From assembly GCA_049840835.1 (NCBI GenBank), contig JASGJG010000017.1, positions 1 through 64,000 of the forward strand: a DNA stretch of 64,000 nt. Direction: 5' to 3'. Numbering within the stretch: position 1 is the stretch's first letter; each line of letters starts with the position of its first letter. Of the stretch, positions 27,284-35,794 are shown piece after piece. The notes under the pieces are model-generated. The model did no database searches, was not told where the DNA came from, and saw only the letters and a program-made list of their open reading frames with translations. Source of the DNA: JANLTX01 sp049840835. GTDB lineage: Bacteria; Armatimonadota; Armatimonadia; Armatimonadales; Armatimonadaceae. Made by a program: the position numbers and the translations under genes.

Positions 27284-27835
27284 ATGAAAGCAATTGTCAT
27301 TACCCTGGCTCTTCTGGCCGTCGCCCCTCTTATGTCCGCTCAGGCGCAGACGAGCGTTGATCGTCGGCAAGATTTGAAGCCCATTCAAGTAGTGAAGCCC
27401 CTGCGGGTAGCTTTGCCTGGCTCTACTGCCACGTTCGATGGGATTGGAACGAATCTACCAATAGCCAGCATCTCTCTTGCCGCAAAGAACAATTTGGTTA
27501 CCTTTACCAGCGGAACTGCTTCCGGTGGAACTACTTCAGGAGTGGTTCCGGGAAAGGTGACTCTATCCGAGATAACGATCGTGCGAAACGCGGACGATGC
27601 TTCAGGGGATATCTTTACCTATTGCACAACGGGTAAGCGTATCCCCAGCGCCGTGCTGAAATCTGGCGGCTTTACGTTCAGGCTGACCGATGTTCTGGTG
27701 AGCAGTCAGCAGTTTGCCACCGACGAGAACGGAAACCTTATAGAAACGCTGACCCTCTGGTACGCCAGAATTCAGATAACCACGCCGGGAAATAAAAACG
27801 CGGGTTGGGATGTCAAAACCAACTCGAAAGTGTAA
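27284..27835 (+). CDS. Secreted Hcp1/T6SS-tube-like protein (copy 2)
   Basis: 183 residues, same plan as copy 1: signal peptide (MKAIVITLALLAVAPLMSAQAQ), ATFDGIGTNLPIASISLAAKN, KVTLSEITIVRNADDASGDIFTYCTTGKRIPSAVLKSGGFTF, and the near-identical C-terminus GWDVKTNSKV. It is 10 residues longer, with a Gly/Thr/Ser-rich loop after residue 70. The two copies have diverged well beyond recent duplication. CATACT six bases before the ATG suggests leaderless expression. It is convergent with ggt, 3 bp apart. Confidence 0.8.
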   Translation: MKAIVITLALLAVAPLMSAQAQTSVDRRQDLKPIQVVKPLRVALPGSTATFDGIGTNLPIASISLAAKNNLVTFTSGTASGGTTSGVVPGKVTLSEITIVRNADDASGDIFTYCTTGKRIPSAVLKSGGFTFRLTDVLVSSQQFATDENGNLIETLTLWYARIQITTPGNKNAGWDVKTNSKV

Positions 27836-27838
27836 CGT

Positions 27839-29404
27839 TTAAAGCGTGGCGGCATGCCCATCTACACGTGGGTCGGAACCGATGGCGAAGGCTCCTGAGG
27901 GCAACACCTGAAGGAGCTGCGCCGCTGACCCATGCGCCCATGGCCTTAGCGGCTCTACTACGTGCCCACGCTGTCGGAGCGCTTTGATCAGCGGCTCGCC
28001 GACACGATTCTCTATCTGCAATACGCTCGGGCCGCTGGGATGCGGCCCGGAGTTTTGCCAGCCCTCCCGCCAGAGATGCTGCCAGCGCGGCGCCTCGATA
28101 GCCTGCTGCGGATTCATGCCTAAATCAACGGCGTTGACGATTAGCTGAAGATTAGTCTGCACCTGCACATGGGCACCAGGAGTACCGCCCACCAGCGCCA
28201 ACTTACCTTCCGTATCGGTAGCCAACCAGGCATTCAGGGTATGTGCCGGGCGCTTGCCAGGTTGCAGATAGTTCGGCGATTCCGGGTTGAGCGAGAACCC
28301 GGTCAGCCGATTGTTCATGAGCACCCCGGTGCCCTCTGGCATCCACGCCGCTCCATAGTTGTGGAAGACGCTCTGAATAAAGCTGACCGCGTTGCCATCA
28401 GCATCAGCGACTAAGAAGTAGGTCGTATCTGAGCCTGCGCCAGGTGGTGGCAGGTCATCTGGTCCGGCAGCCTCCAGGGAAATCTGCGCTCGGCGGGAGT
28501 TCAGAAAATCGTTGGTGAGCAAGCCGCTGACATCAGCTTCATCGGCCAGAATCCGATTGCGGTCGGTGAACGCCAGCTTCTTGCACTCCACCAATACATG
28601 CGCACGTGTGGGGGCATCCATGGAGGCCAGATCGAAGCCGTGCGCCAGCCCTAACTCCTCCGCCAGAATCACTCCCTGAGATGGCGGGGGTTGGCAGTAC
28701 ACGGTCAGGCCACGATACTCCACAGCCAGCGGTGGTAGAACCGTCGTATGATGCCCCGCCAGATCTGCTGGAGTGAAATGCCCATCGGAACCTGCGCAGA
28801 TTTTCTCGGCCAGTGCGCCCTCATAGAAAGCGCGTGTGCCTTCGGTGGCTATTGTCTCCAGGGTGTTCGCCAGGTCCGGCTGAGTAACGATATCTCCAAG
28901 AGCTGTATCTGCCCCAAAGCCGAGCGCAGGCAGTTTCTTTAAGGCTGCGGCACCATCTTTCGCTTTAATCAGCAGGCGTGGACCGGCAGGAAAGCCATGG
29001 CGGGCGTAGGCAATTGCAGGGGCGAGAATCTCGGCCAACGGCAGTCGCCCCCAGCGAGCATGAAAGACCCCCCACATATCCACAAGCCCCGGCACCGTGG
29101 TCGCGCGTGGTCCATGAACGGGGATGCTTTTCTTATAGCTCTCACGGGTAGCGGAGGCAGGGGCTACGCCGGAACCGTTCAGCGCAATGTTCTCGCCTGT
29201 CTTCGCATCATGGACGATGAGAAACGCGTCGCCACCCACATGCGAGTTCCAGGGCTCTATGACACAGAGCACAGCGCTGGCAGCAATCGCGGCATCAGCA
29301 AAGCTGCCTCCTTTCGCCAGAATCCCAATTGCCGCACTGGTTGCCAGTGGTTGACTTGTGGCCGCTCCTGCCTGGCCGATGACTAAACCCCGAGTGATTG
29401 CCAT
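27839..29404 (-). CDS. ggt: Gamma-glutamyltransferase family protein
   Basis: 521 residues of the Ntn-hydrolase GGT family. The autoprocessing and nucleophile Thr is T327 in GSDTTYFLVADADGNAVSFIQS, which marks the start of the small subunit. The large subunit begins with AATSQPLATSAAIGILAKGGSFADAAIAASAVLCVIEPWNSHVGG. The oxyanion/substrate motif GGTPGAHVQVQTNLQLI is also present. Members cleave gamma-glutamyl bonds such as that of glutathione or related acylated compounds. There is no obvious signal peptide, unlike periplasmic E. coli GGT, and the DTTYF context resembles cephalosporin-acylase/GGT-like paralogues, so the natural substrate is open. ATG preceded by GAAGGA. Confidence 0.88.
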   Translation of the reverse strand: MAITRGLVIGQAGAATSQPLATSAAIGILAKGGSFADAAIAASAVLCVIEPWNSHVGGDAFLIVHDAKTGENIALNGSGVAPASATRESYKKSIPVHGPRATTVPGLVDMWGVFHARWGRLPLAEILAPAIAYARHGFPAGPRLLIKAKDGAAALKKLPALGFGADTALGDIVTQPDLANTLETIATEGTRAFYEGALAEKICAGSDGHFTPADLAGHHTTVLPPLAVEYRGLTVYCQPPPSQGVILAEELGLAHGFDLASMDAPTRAHVLVECKKLAFTDRNRILADEADVSGLLTNDFLNSRRAQISLEAAGPDDLPPPGAGSDTTYFLVADADGNAVSFIQSVFHNYGAAWMPEGTGVLMNNRLTGFSLNPESPNYLQPGKRPAHTLNAWLATDTEGKLALVGGTPGAHVQVQTNLQLIVNAVDLGMNPQQAIEAPRWQHLWREGWQNSGPHPSGPSVLQIENRVGEPLIKALRQRGHVVEPLRPWAHGSAAQLLQVLPSGAFAIGSDPRVDGHAATL

Positions 29405-29440
29405 ACCGTTTCCTTCTTTGCCATTCGCGAAAGCGGGTGG

Positions 29441-29887
29441 CTATCCCTTCAGAGTACGAGCAAGTCGAAAGTACTGGTGGAGCAGTAGAACACTGCATAG
29501 CAAGCTGTCAAGCATAACAATACCGAGTGTCAGACGAAAGAAAAGGGGAACGGCAGGTGTTCCAAGAAGGCGTAGACCATCTGATCCTAGAAATGTTAGA
29601 CCGAGAGGCATACCAACATTTACTACAGCGTTCACCCAGAAAGCGCTTTGGATGTGCTTTAACTTCTCCCTATCAAGCTCGCCCTTTACCAGATACTTAA
29701 GTGCTGATGAAAACGAAAATAAGAGGGTGCCGCCCAGCAAAAGAGAGATAGACCCTATTGCCATGGCGACACCACTTTTTGGAGTTAGATAGAGGCTGCT
29801 GCCTATACTTGCCAATCCCAATGCCATTAGCATCAAAATTAGATTGACTAGAACTAAGCGGACACGATAGGGAGCTGTTCTATCCAT
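29441..29887 (-). CDS. Small four-helix membrane protein, unknown
   Basis: 148 residues with hydrophobic helices at about 8-30, 40-60, 84-105 and 118-140, so mostly embedded in the membrane with short loops. No catalytic or ligand motif is visible. It lies upstream of ggt on the same strand (36-bp gap) and downstream of the lipoprotein gene 29912-30418 (24-bp gap), so these three are likely one transcript. Confidence 0.6.
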   Translation of the reverse strand: MDRTAPYRVRLVLVNLILMLMALGLASIGSSLYLTPKSGVAMAIGSISLLLGGTLLFSFSSALKYLVKGELDREKLKHIQSAFWVNAVVNVGMPLGLTFLGSDGLRLLGTPAVPLFFRLTLGIVMLDSLLCSVLLLHQYFRLARTLKG

Positions 29888-29911
29888 AGAAACAGTATAT
29901 GCCTGAAAGCT

Positions 29912-30418
29912 TTATTGAGGCGCTGGCGTAGGCGTATTGGACAAGCCCTTCTGCAGCCCGTCTGCGAATCCCTTCATCATGCCACCAATGGCTTCGCCCA
30001 TGGACCGGCCTACATCTTTGAACGATTCTTCTGGCTTCTCAAAGTTGAGTGTCAATGGACCAAGAGGGCCATCTTTCTGAGCTACCTGAACTCCCCAGAC
30101 TCGCCACTGATTGTCTTCTTTGCGGAGCAGAAGCGTGGCAGGATCACCCGTCTTTCCCGTCAGGGCCACGCGGGCATTGTCACCTTCTACAGTTGCCTCT
30201 CCAACTGTAGGCGCGTTTCCGGTCTCCTTGTGGCTTTCTCCCATCATCATGGAAGCCATCCCTCGCTCCCGTGCGGCCTTGGTAAGCTGGGCTTCCGCCT
30301 GAGCACGATCCTGGGTTTCCATAGCTGTGGTGAACTTCTGGGCCACATCATGCGCCTCCCGTTTCGGGTCGGCGCAGCCAATCAGCAAAAGAACTCCTAG
30401 TAGTGCAGCAAATCGCAT
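29912..30418 (-). CDS. Small lipoprotein, DUF4878/NTF2-like
   Basis: 168 residues. The signal ends in a lipobox (LLGVLLLIGC), so it should be lipid-anchored. The following region (HDVAQKFTTAMETQDRAQAEAQLTKAARE ... EGDNARVALTG ... LLRKEDNQWRVWGVQV) resembles DUF4878/NTF2-like lipoproteins that fold as an alpha+beta cone. The tail is a long amphipathic helix with TPTPAPQ. Function unknown. It is divergent from the sigma gene at 30506. Confidence 0.7.
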   Translation of the reverse strand: MRFAALLGVLLLIGCADPKREAHDVAQKFTTAMETQDRAQAEAQLTKAARERGMASMMMGESHKETGNAPTVGEATVEGDNARVALTGKTGDPATLLLRKEDNQWRVWGVQVAQKDGPLGPLTLNFEKPEESFKDVGRSMGEAIGGMMKGFADGLQKGLSNTPTPAPQ

Positions 30419-30505
30419 TTGTGTTTCCCCTCCCGCTAAAAGAAGACTCGCTTTCGAAAAAAATGTTACGCTCCTGCCAACAAAATAGGCTCTTATAGAG
30501 AACTA

Positions 30506-30992
30506 ATGGGTGTGCTACGCGCAGAAGACCGCTTCTTTGAAGAAAACGCCGACCAGGTATTCCGGTTGTGCCTGCGGCTCTGCGCCGGTCACCATGCCGA
30601 AGCCGAGGATCTGGCACAGGAAACGTGGGCCAGCTGCTTGGCGTGGTCACCATCGGTTTCTCGGTAGAGCCCGGCAGAGCACCTGGCTGCATGCCATCGC
30701 CATCAACCTGTGGCGTAAGAGGCTGGCGCAAAAGCAGCCTGTGGAGAGTTTAGAAGAAGATAGGCATGGGGCGGACCCGATGCAGATTGAGATCACGAAG
30801 TTGACATTGGACCGAGCGCTACTGGCTCTGCCCGCTACGCTACGAGAAGCCTTTGTATTGGTAAAGGCAGAGGGCTTGACTCACAAGGAAGCGGCACAGG
30901 CACTGGGCATACCTCAGGGCACGGTGCAGTCCAGAGTATTCGATGCCACTCGTCAGCTTCGTGTGTTACTGAGTGAGGAGTTTCCCAAATGA
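30506..30992 (+). pseudogene. ECF-type sigma factor with one frameshift
   Basis: From ATG 30506 the frame reads EDRFFEENADQVFRLCLRLC, HAEAEDLAQETWASC (sigma region 2.1-2.2) and meets a stop at ~30668. Shifting by one base near 30630 continues as WRGHHRFLGRARQSTWLHAIAINLWRKR (region 2.3-2.4) and LPATLREAFVLVKAEGLTHKEAAQALGIPQGTVQSRV (region 4). Both halves are well-conserved sigma sequence, so one surplus base (GCTGCTT) is likely a sequence error. The 3' end overlaps the next gene by 4 bp (ATGA). Joined, it is a ~161-residue ECF sigma factor. Confidence 0.8.
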
Positions 30993-32218
30993 CCGAAGAA
31001 GAGCTGGACTCTCTCGCAAGCCGCTGGCACGCCGATGCCCGCGCCTCACACACTCTAAAGCGCAGCCCCCGTCTCGCTTCTGGTCAGACCCTTCTCTGGA
31101 TGCCGATAGCGGCTCTGGCAGCAAGCGGACTGGTAGCTGTAGGAGTAATCTCGCTTTCCTCGAAACCGCTGCCTGCCTTTGCGGAGGTAGAGAAAGGCCT
31201 CAAAGCGGTACAGACCGCTCAGTGGGAAGAGGTGGCGGAAGAGTACGATGAAAAGGGCAAGCGAGTATTTCAAGCAGTCAGTCAGATTTCCATACGCCGC
31301 AACCCTGCCGTTATGCTTCGTGTACAGATTTCCCCAGCAAAAGAGGGCAAGGGGGGAAAAGCACAGGATTTATTTACTACAGATTCTAATCAGACATATA
31401 GCCCTTGGGGAAACAAACTCATTGTTCTGGCAAGAAATGCGGAGCAAAAAAAAGAGGCCCCGAGTTATGTCAGTTTTCTGTTAGAGTCTCAAACTATTGC
31501 CCCCAACGAGAGAGCGAATAGCGAGAGAGCAAGGAGATCATCTATCCCCTGGAAGGCACAGCGTGTTTCTAATGAGTTGATGTTCGAGAGGGAGAATACA
31601 AATAAAGGAACTCGTTTCGCGTCGCACTTCCGGGAGCGAGTCTGGGTGGATCCAAAAACGCTTCAGGTAATTCGTAGCGAGGAACTTAAAGATAATCTGA
31701 CGCCACCACGAACGCGATCTATTCTGCGCTGCCGAAATATCCGCTATAACCCGGTGTTGCCAGACAGTCTCTTTCGTATCGTAACTCGGCCAGATACGGT
31801 AATCGTGCATCAGCCGCCAAGAATGCATAAAGCAGCATTGCTATCTGAAAAAGAAAAGGGAGCTATCCTGCCGCTATTGCAGAAGACGATTTCTGCCTGG
31901 AATCAAGGAGATGCAGATGGCTTTTGTAAAAACTGGGATTTTGCTTTCCGAAATAGAAGCCAGCTTGTGGGAGCCGAGCCTGCCTCGGAGCGAGAGAAGC
32001 AGTGGTGCATTCGGGTAAAGAATCATGTTAGCTGGGCGGCGCCTCTGAAGTCCCCTGTACTGCGCAAGTTTTCCTGGACCAACATAGTGGGGCCAGAAGA
32101 TGTTCTGCCAAAGGGGAAGGTGCTTCAGGTAGGTGCAGGCAGTGCGGTGTTTATGCTGAGTCAGCAGGCAGGGAAGTGGAAGATTGTAGACATGCACTAT
32201 GAGCTACAGAAACGCTAG
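30989..32218 (+). CDS. Membrane anti-sigma-like protein with LolA/DUF2092-like domain
   Basis: 409 residues, in operon with the sigma factor through an ATGA overlap. A short cytoplasmic N-terminus (residues 1-33) without zinc-finger Cys, one membrane helix (~35-57) and a large extracytoplasmic part. Residues ~65-270 (LPAFAEVEKGLKAVQTAQWEE ... VWVDPKTLQVIRSEEL) resemble the outer-membrane-lipoprotein carrier fold used by MucB/RseB-like sigma regulators. The C-terminal ~120 residues (ILPLLQKTISAWNQGDADGFCKNWDF) look NTF2-like. Sigma binding is inferred from position. AT-richer than neighbouring genes. Confidence 0.65.
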   Translation: MTEEELDSLASRWHADARASHTLKRSPRLASGQTLLWMPIAALAASGLVAVGVISLSSKPLPAFAEVEKGLKAVQTAQWEEVAEEYDEKGKRVFQAVSQISIRRNPAVMLRVQISPAKEGKGGKAQDLFTTDSNQTYSPWGNKLIVLARNAEQKKEAPSYVSFLLESQTIAPNERANSERARRSSIPWKAQRVSNELMFERENTNKGTRFASHFRERVWVDPKTLQVIRSEELKDNLTPPRTRSILRCRNIRYNPVLPDSLFRIVTRPDTVIVHQPPRMHKAALLSEKEKGAILPLLQKTISAWNQGDADGFCKNWDFAFRNRSQLVGAEPASEREKQWCIRVKNHVSWAAPLKSPVLRKFSWTNIVGPEDVLPKGKVLQVGAGSAVFMLSQQAGKWKIVDMHYELQKR

Positions 32219-32248
32219 ATAAGAGCACAACGAAATACAAAACCTGAG

Positions 32249-32275
32249 CCCCGGACGTTTACGTCCGGGGTATTT
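32249..32275 (+). terminator. Rho-independent terminator of the sigma/anti-sigma operon
   Basis: Stem CCCCGGACG-TTTA-CGTCCGGGG (32249-32270) followed by TATTTT, 30 bp after the stop codon. Confidence 0.85.
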
Positions 32276-32295
32276 TATCTCTGGATTTTCAGGTG

Positions 32296-32324
32296 TTGAC
32301 AGCGCCCCTGTGACACGATAGGAT
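32296..32324 (+). promoter_or_regulatory. Sigma-70 promoter of the sulfite/nitrite reductase operon
   Basis: TTGACA (32296-32301), exactly 17 bp, TAGGAT (32319-32324). The start codon follows 19 bases later. This is the best canonical promoter in the window. Confidence 0.8.
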
Positions 32325-32343
32325 TGAAATTCAAGAATTCCGA

Positions 32344-33993
32344 GTGAATCAGTCAGGATTTTTTAGCGTGAGTAAGGTCAGCAAGCAAGAAGAGATTAAG
32401 AAGCGTAAGGATGGTCTCGAGGTCTGGGACGATATCCTGCGCTACGCCGAGGTCGGTTTCGATGCCATTACGGATGATGATTTTTATCTCATGCGCTGGT
32501 ATGGCATCTATCAGCAGCTGCCTAAAGCCGGGCACTTCATGATGCGAATCAAGATTCCAGGGGGAGTGTACACCTCGGAGCAGCTTCGCACTATTGCAAA
32601 GATTACCCGAGAGCGCGCCCGTGGCATCGCTGATGTAACCACCCGCCAGACCTTCCAGTGGCACTGGCTTACGGTGGAAGATTTCCCCGCGGTGGTCGAG
32701 GAGCTGAAAGCGGTCGGTATCTCGCCTATCGGAGCGTGCGGAGATATTACTCGCAACGTCGTCTCCTGCCCGGTAGCGGGTATCAATCCGGAAGAGATTA
32801 TCGATACTCGCCCGGCAACGGAGGCGATTCACGATTATTTCTTAGGTAACCCGGAATACTCCAACCTGCCCCGTAAATACAAGATAGGTGTCTCCGGATG
32901 CCCCGAGCAGTGCATTCAGCCTGAGATTCACTGCCTCTCTCTGGTAGGCGTGATTGACCAGAAGACCGGCGAGGCGGGCTATGGTCTGCGAGTGGGCGGT
33001 GGGCTCTCTACCCAGCCGCACTTCGGGCAGTGGATGGATACGTTCTTCTCGGCAGATCAGGCGCTAGATGCTACTATCGCTGTTACCAAGCTTTTCCGGG
33101 ACCACGGATTCCGTGAGCGCCGCACGCATGCCCGCCTGAAGTTTCTGGTGGCAGACTGGGGCGCGGAGAAAGTCCGTGAGCATTTGGTAGGGTACCTGGG
33201 CTATGACCCCAAGCGGGGCGTGGCTGATATGGAGCCGCTGAATGTGTACCGCGACCACGTGGGAATCCATCAGCAGAAGCAAGAAGGTCTGAGCTGGATC
33301 GGCCTGACCGTACTGACCGGGCGTGTGACCGACGATCAGCTAGATGCACTGGCAGAGATTGCCGATGCCTACGGCTCTGGCGAGATTCGCAACTCGCACA
33401 TGCAGAACATCTTGATGCCCAATGTGCGCAACGAGAAGCTGGAAGAAGCCAAGGCAGCGCTGAAGGCGGCGGGCTTTGTGTGGGAAGGGCACACCGTACG
33501 CCGTGGGGCTATTGCGTGCACTGGCAACGAGTTCTGCAACCTGGCGATTACCGAGACCAAGCAGCGCATGATTCAGATTGTGACCCACATCGAGAATCGG
33601 GTGGAGTTCGACCGCAATCTGCGTATCAACATGAATGGGTGCCCCAATGGCTGCGCCCAGCACGCTGTGGGAGATATCGGACTTCAGGGTTGTAAGGCAC
33701 GCACGGCATCCGGCGAGCAGGTAGAGGCGTATGACATTCACCTGGGTGGGCGACTGGGGCAGGACCGTAGCTTTACCCGCGCCATCCATCGCAAAGTGCC
33801 TGCTGAGCTGGTAGCACCTGCGCTGGAGAACCTGCTGAATGCGTTCAACACCAACGCGCAAGAGGGAGAGGAGTTCGCACCATTCATTCAGCGCCATACC
33901 AATGAGGAGCTGGATGCGTACCTGGGCGTAGAAAGCATTATCGGGGCGCCGGATACCAAGACTGCGGCAGCGCCCGCTGAGGCCGCTGCTTGA
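32344..33993 (+). CDS. Siroheme-dependent sulfite/nitrite reductase (ferredoxin-type)
   Basis: 549 residues. The [4Fe-4S]-siroheme cysteines are in the two required clusters: C392-x5-C398 (CTGNEFC) and C433-x3-C437 (CPNGC). Duplicated ferredoxin-like halves are visible, with GISPIGACGDITRNVVSCPVAG in the first and the cofactor-binding half after residue 310. The reaction is the six-electron reduction of sulfite to sulfide or nitrite to ammonia. By sequence the choice is open; the downstream SsuA/NitT-type importer fits either assimilation pathway. Start GTG 32344 is supported by promoter spacing; GTG 32368 is an alternative. It ends with TTGA overlapping the lipoprotein gene. Confidence 0.9.
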   Translation: MNQSGFFSVSKVSKQEEIKKRKDGLEVWDDILRYAEVGFDAITDDDFYLMRWYGIYQQLPKAGHFMMRIKIPGGVYTSEQLRTIAKITRERARGIADVTTRQTFQWHWLTVEDFPAVVEELKAVGISPIGACGDITRNVVSCPVAGINPEEIIDTRPATEAIHDYFLGNPEYSNLPRKYKIGVSGCPEQCIQPEIHCLSLVGVIDQKTGEAGYGLRVGGGLSTQPHFGQWMDTFFSADQALDATIAVTKLFRDHGFRERRTHARLKFLVADWGAEKVREHLVGYLGYDPKRGVADMEPLNVYRDHVGIHQQKQEGLSWIGLTVLTGRVTDDQLDALAEIADAYGSGEIRNSHMQNILMPNVRNEKLEEAKAALKAAGFVWEGHTVRRGAIACTGNEFCNLAITETKQRMIQIVTHIENRVEFDRNLRINMNGCPNGCAQHAVGDIGLQGCKARTASGEQVEAYDIHLGGRLGQDRSFTRAIHRKVPAELVAPALENLLNAFNTNAQEGEEFAPFIQRHTNEELDAYLGVESIIGAPDTKTAAAPAEAAA

Positions 33994-34982
33994 CACGCCG
34001 CGTCTTCGGGTTGCTGGGGTTGCTATTGCTGGCGGGTTGCCCGTCTGGCAGTGGTCCTTCCGGTACGGCTAGCCCCTCTGCAGGGGGCAAGGAAACGGTC
34101 CGGGTTGCGTTCTTCCCCAATGTCACGCACGCAGTTGCGCTGTATGGTAGTGGGAGCGGACTGTTCGCCAAATCTCTGGGAGAGGCCACAGTTGAAGAGA
34201 AAGTCTTCAAGGCCGGCCCCGAAGAGATAGAGGCGCTTTTTGCCGGGGAAGTCGATCTGGGCTATATCGGCCCCGGTCCAGCCATCAACGGTTTTCTGAA
34301 GTCCAATGGCAAGGCGCTGAAGATAGTCGCGGGGGCAGCCTCCGGCGGTGCGGCGCTGGTCGCCCGATCCGACGTAGCTATCGCATCTATCAAAGACCTG
34401 GCCGGTAAGAAGGTTGCTGTGCCGCAGACCGGCGGTACACAGGACATTGCCCTGCGGCACGCACTGAAAACGGCAGGTATCACCAACGCGCAGATACTGC
34501 AGTATGCTCCAGCAGACAGCCTGCGAGAGTTTCAGAACAAGACCATAGACGCCGCGTGGCTGCCCGAGCCCTGGGTAGCGCGGCTAGAGGCAGAAGCTGG
34601 CGCAAAGCTGGTGGTCGATGAGCGCACGCTCTGGCCAGACGGTAAGTTCTCCAGTGCGGTACTCATTGCCCGCACGGAGTTCTTAGAGAAACACCCGGAC
34701 CTGGTGAAGAAGTTTGTGGCTGCCAACGAAGCCGCAGTTGCCGCCATTGAGAAAGATCCGGAAGCCGCCCGCAAGGCCATTGGCGAACGGCTGAAAACTC
34801 TTCAGCAGGGCAAGGCCGTGCCTGATGCCATTCTCAAGAAGGCTCTGGAGCGCACCCAGGTGACCTCCGATCCGCTGAAAGACTCTATTCTCACCGTCGC
34901 TGATCATAGCAAAGAGCTGGGTTACTTGAAGCAGGGCCGTGAGGCGCTGGGACCCCTCTTCGCCACGGAGCCGGGTAAGTGA
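33990..34982 (+). CDS. ABC importer substrate-binding lipoprotein (SsuA/NitT-type)
   Basis: 330 residues from TTG 33990, overlapping the reductase stop. Lipobox in GLLLLAGC. The mature part shows the NMT1/SsuA-like pattern: RVAFFPNVTHAVALYG, GEVDLGYIGPGPAINGFLKS, KKVAVPQTGGTQDIALRHAL and IDAAWLPEPWVARL. Such proteins capture nitrate, alkanesulfonates, taurine or thiamine precursors for an ABC importer. Next to a sulfite/nitrite reductase, sulfonate or nitrate/nitrite is most likely. Permease and ATPase genes follow directly. Confidence 0.88.
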   Translation: MTRRVFGLLGLLLLAGCPSGSGPSGTASPSAGGKETVRVAFFPNVTHAVALYGSGSGLFAKSLGEATVEEKVFKAGPEEIEALFAGEVDLGYIGPGPAINGFLKSNGKALKIVAGAASGGAALVARSDVAIASIKDLAGKKVAVPQTGGTQDIALRHALKTAGITNAQILQYAPADSLREFQNKTIDAAWLPEPWVARLEAEAGAKLVVDERTLWPDGKFSSAVLIARTEFLEKHPDLVKKFVAANEAAVAAIEKDPEAARKAIGERLKTLQQGKAVPDAILKKALERTQVTSDPLKDSILTVADHSKELGYLKQGREALGPLFATEPGK

Positions 34983-35020
34983 GAACTGTGCTCCACCACT
35001 GTCGCCGGTGATCTACTCCC

Positions 35021-35794
35021 ATGAAAGCGACGATGAGACAGGCAGGGCTCGTAGTCCTGTTTATCCTGGGACTACTGGCACTGTGGTGGGGCGCGGCTCT
35101 ACGGCTTGATAAGCCGTATCTGCTGCCTCCGCCTCAGGATGTCGTCTCATCGCTGCTAACGTCGCTAAAGGATGGCACCCTTCTTCCCGCCATCGGGACC
35201 TCCGCCGCGCGTGTGGGCGCGGGCTACGCCCTCTCTCTACTCATCGGAATCCCGCTCGGCTTGCTGCTAGCCCGCACCCCCTGGCTGGATAAGACTCTGG
35301 GTGCAGGAGTCGCCGGGCTACAGTCTTTGCCCTCTATATGCTGGTTTCCACTCGCTCTGCTCTGGTTCGGGTTGAACGAGAAAGCCGTGCTGTTTGTCGT
35401 TGTCCTCGGCTCGGTCTTTTCTGTTTCGCTGGCCGTGCGCGGTGGCGTGCTGGCTTTGCCGCCACTCTATCTACGTGCGGCGCAGACTCTGGGCGCACGG
35501 GGCTGGGCACTCTGGCAGTATGTACTCCTGCCTGCCTCTCTGCCCGCCACGCTATCTGGCATGCGGCAGGGCTGGGCCATGGCCTGGCGCTCTCTCATGT
35601 CTGCTGAGCTACTTTCTCAGTCTCTTAAAACCGGGGTGGGGCACTTGCTGAACACCGGGCGCGACCTGAACGATATGCCGCTGGTGCTCGCCATGATTCT
35701 GGTGATACTGGCACTCGGGCTGATAGTCGATAAAGCCCTGTTTCTGCCGCTGGAGCGCTATATCGTTCGGCGCTGGGGGGTGGCAGGCGCATGA
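35021..35794 (+). CDS. ABC importer permease (SsuC/NitT-type)
   Basis: 257 residues with six membrane helices and the BPD_transp_1 signature (LGARGWALWQYVLLPASLPATLSGMRQGWAMAWRSLMSAEL), the EAA loop that docks onto the ATPase. N-terminal KPYLLPPPQDVVSSLLTSL is typical of the SsuC/TauC/NrtB class. Stop and next start overlap by 4 bp (ATGA). Confidence 0.92.
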   Translation: MKATMRQAGLVVLFILGLLALWWGAALRLDKPYLLPPPQDVVSSLLTSLKDGTLLPAIGTSAARVGAGYALSLLIGIPLGLLLARTPWLDKTLGAGVAGLQSLPSICWFPLALLWFGLNEKAVLFVVVLGSVFSVSLAVRGGVLALPPLYLRAAQTLGARGWALWQYVLLPASLPATLSGMRQGWAMAWRSLMSAELLSQSLKTGVGHLLNTGRDLNDMPLVLAMILVILALGLIVDKALFLPLERYIVRRWGVAGA

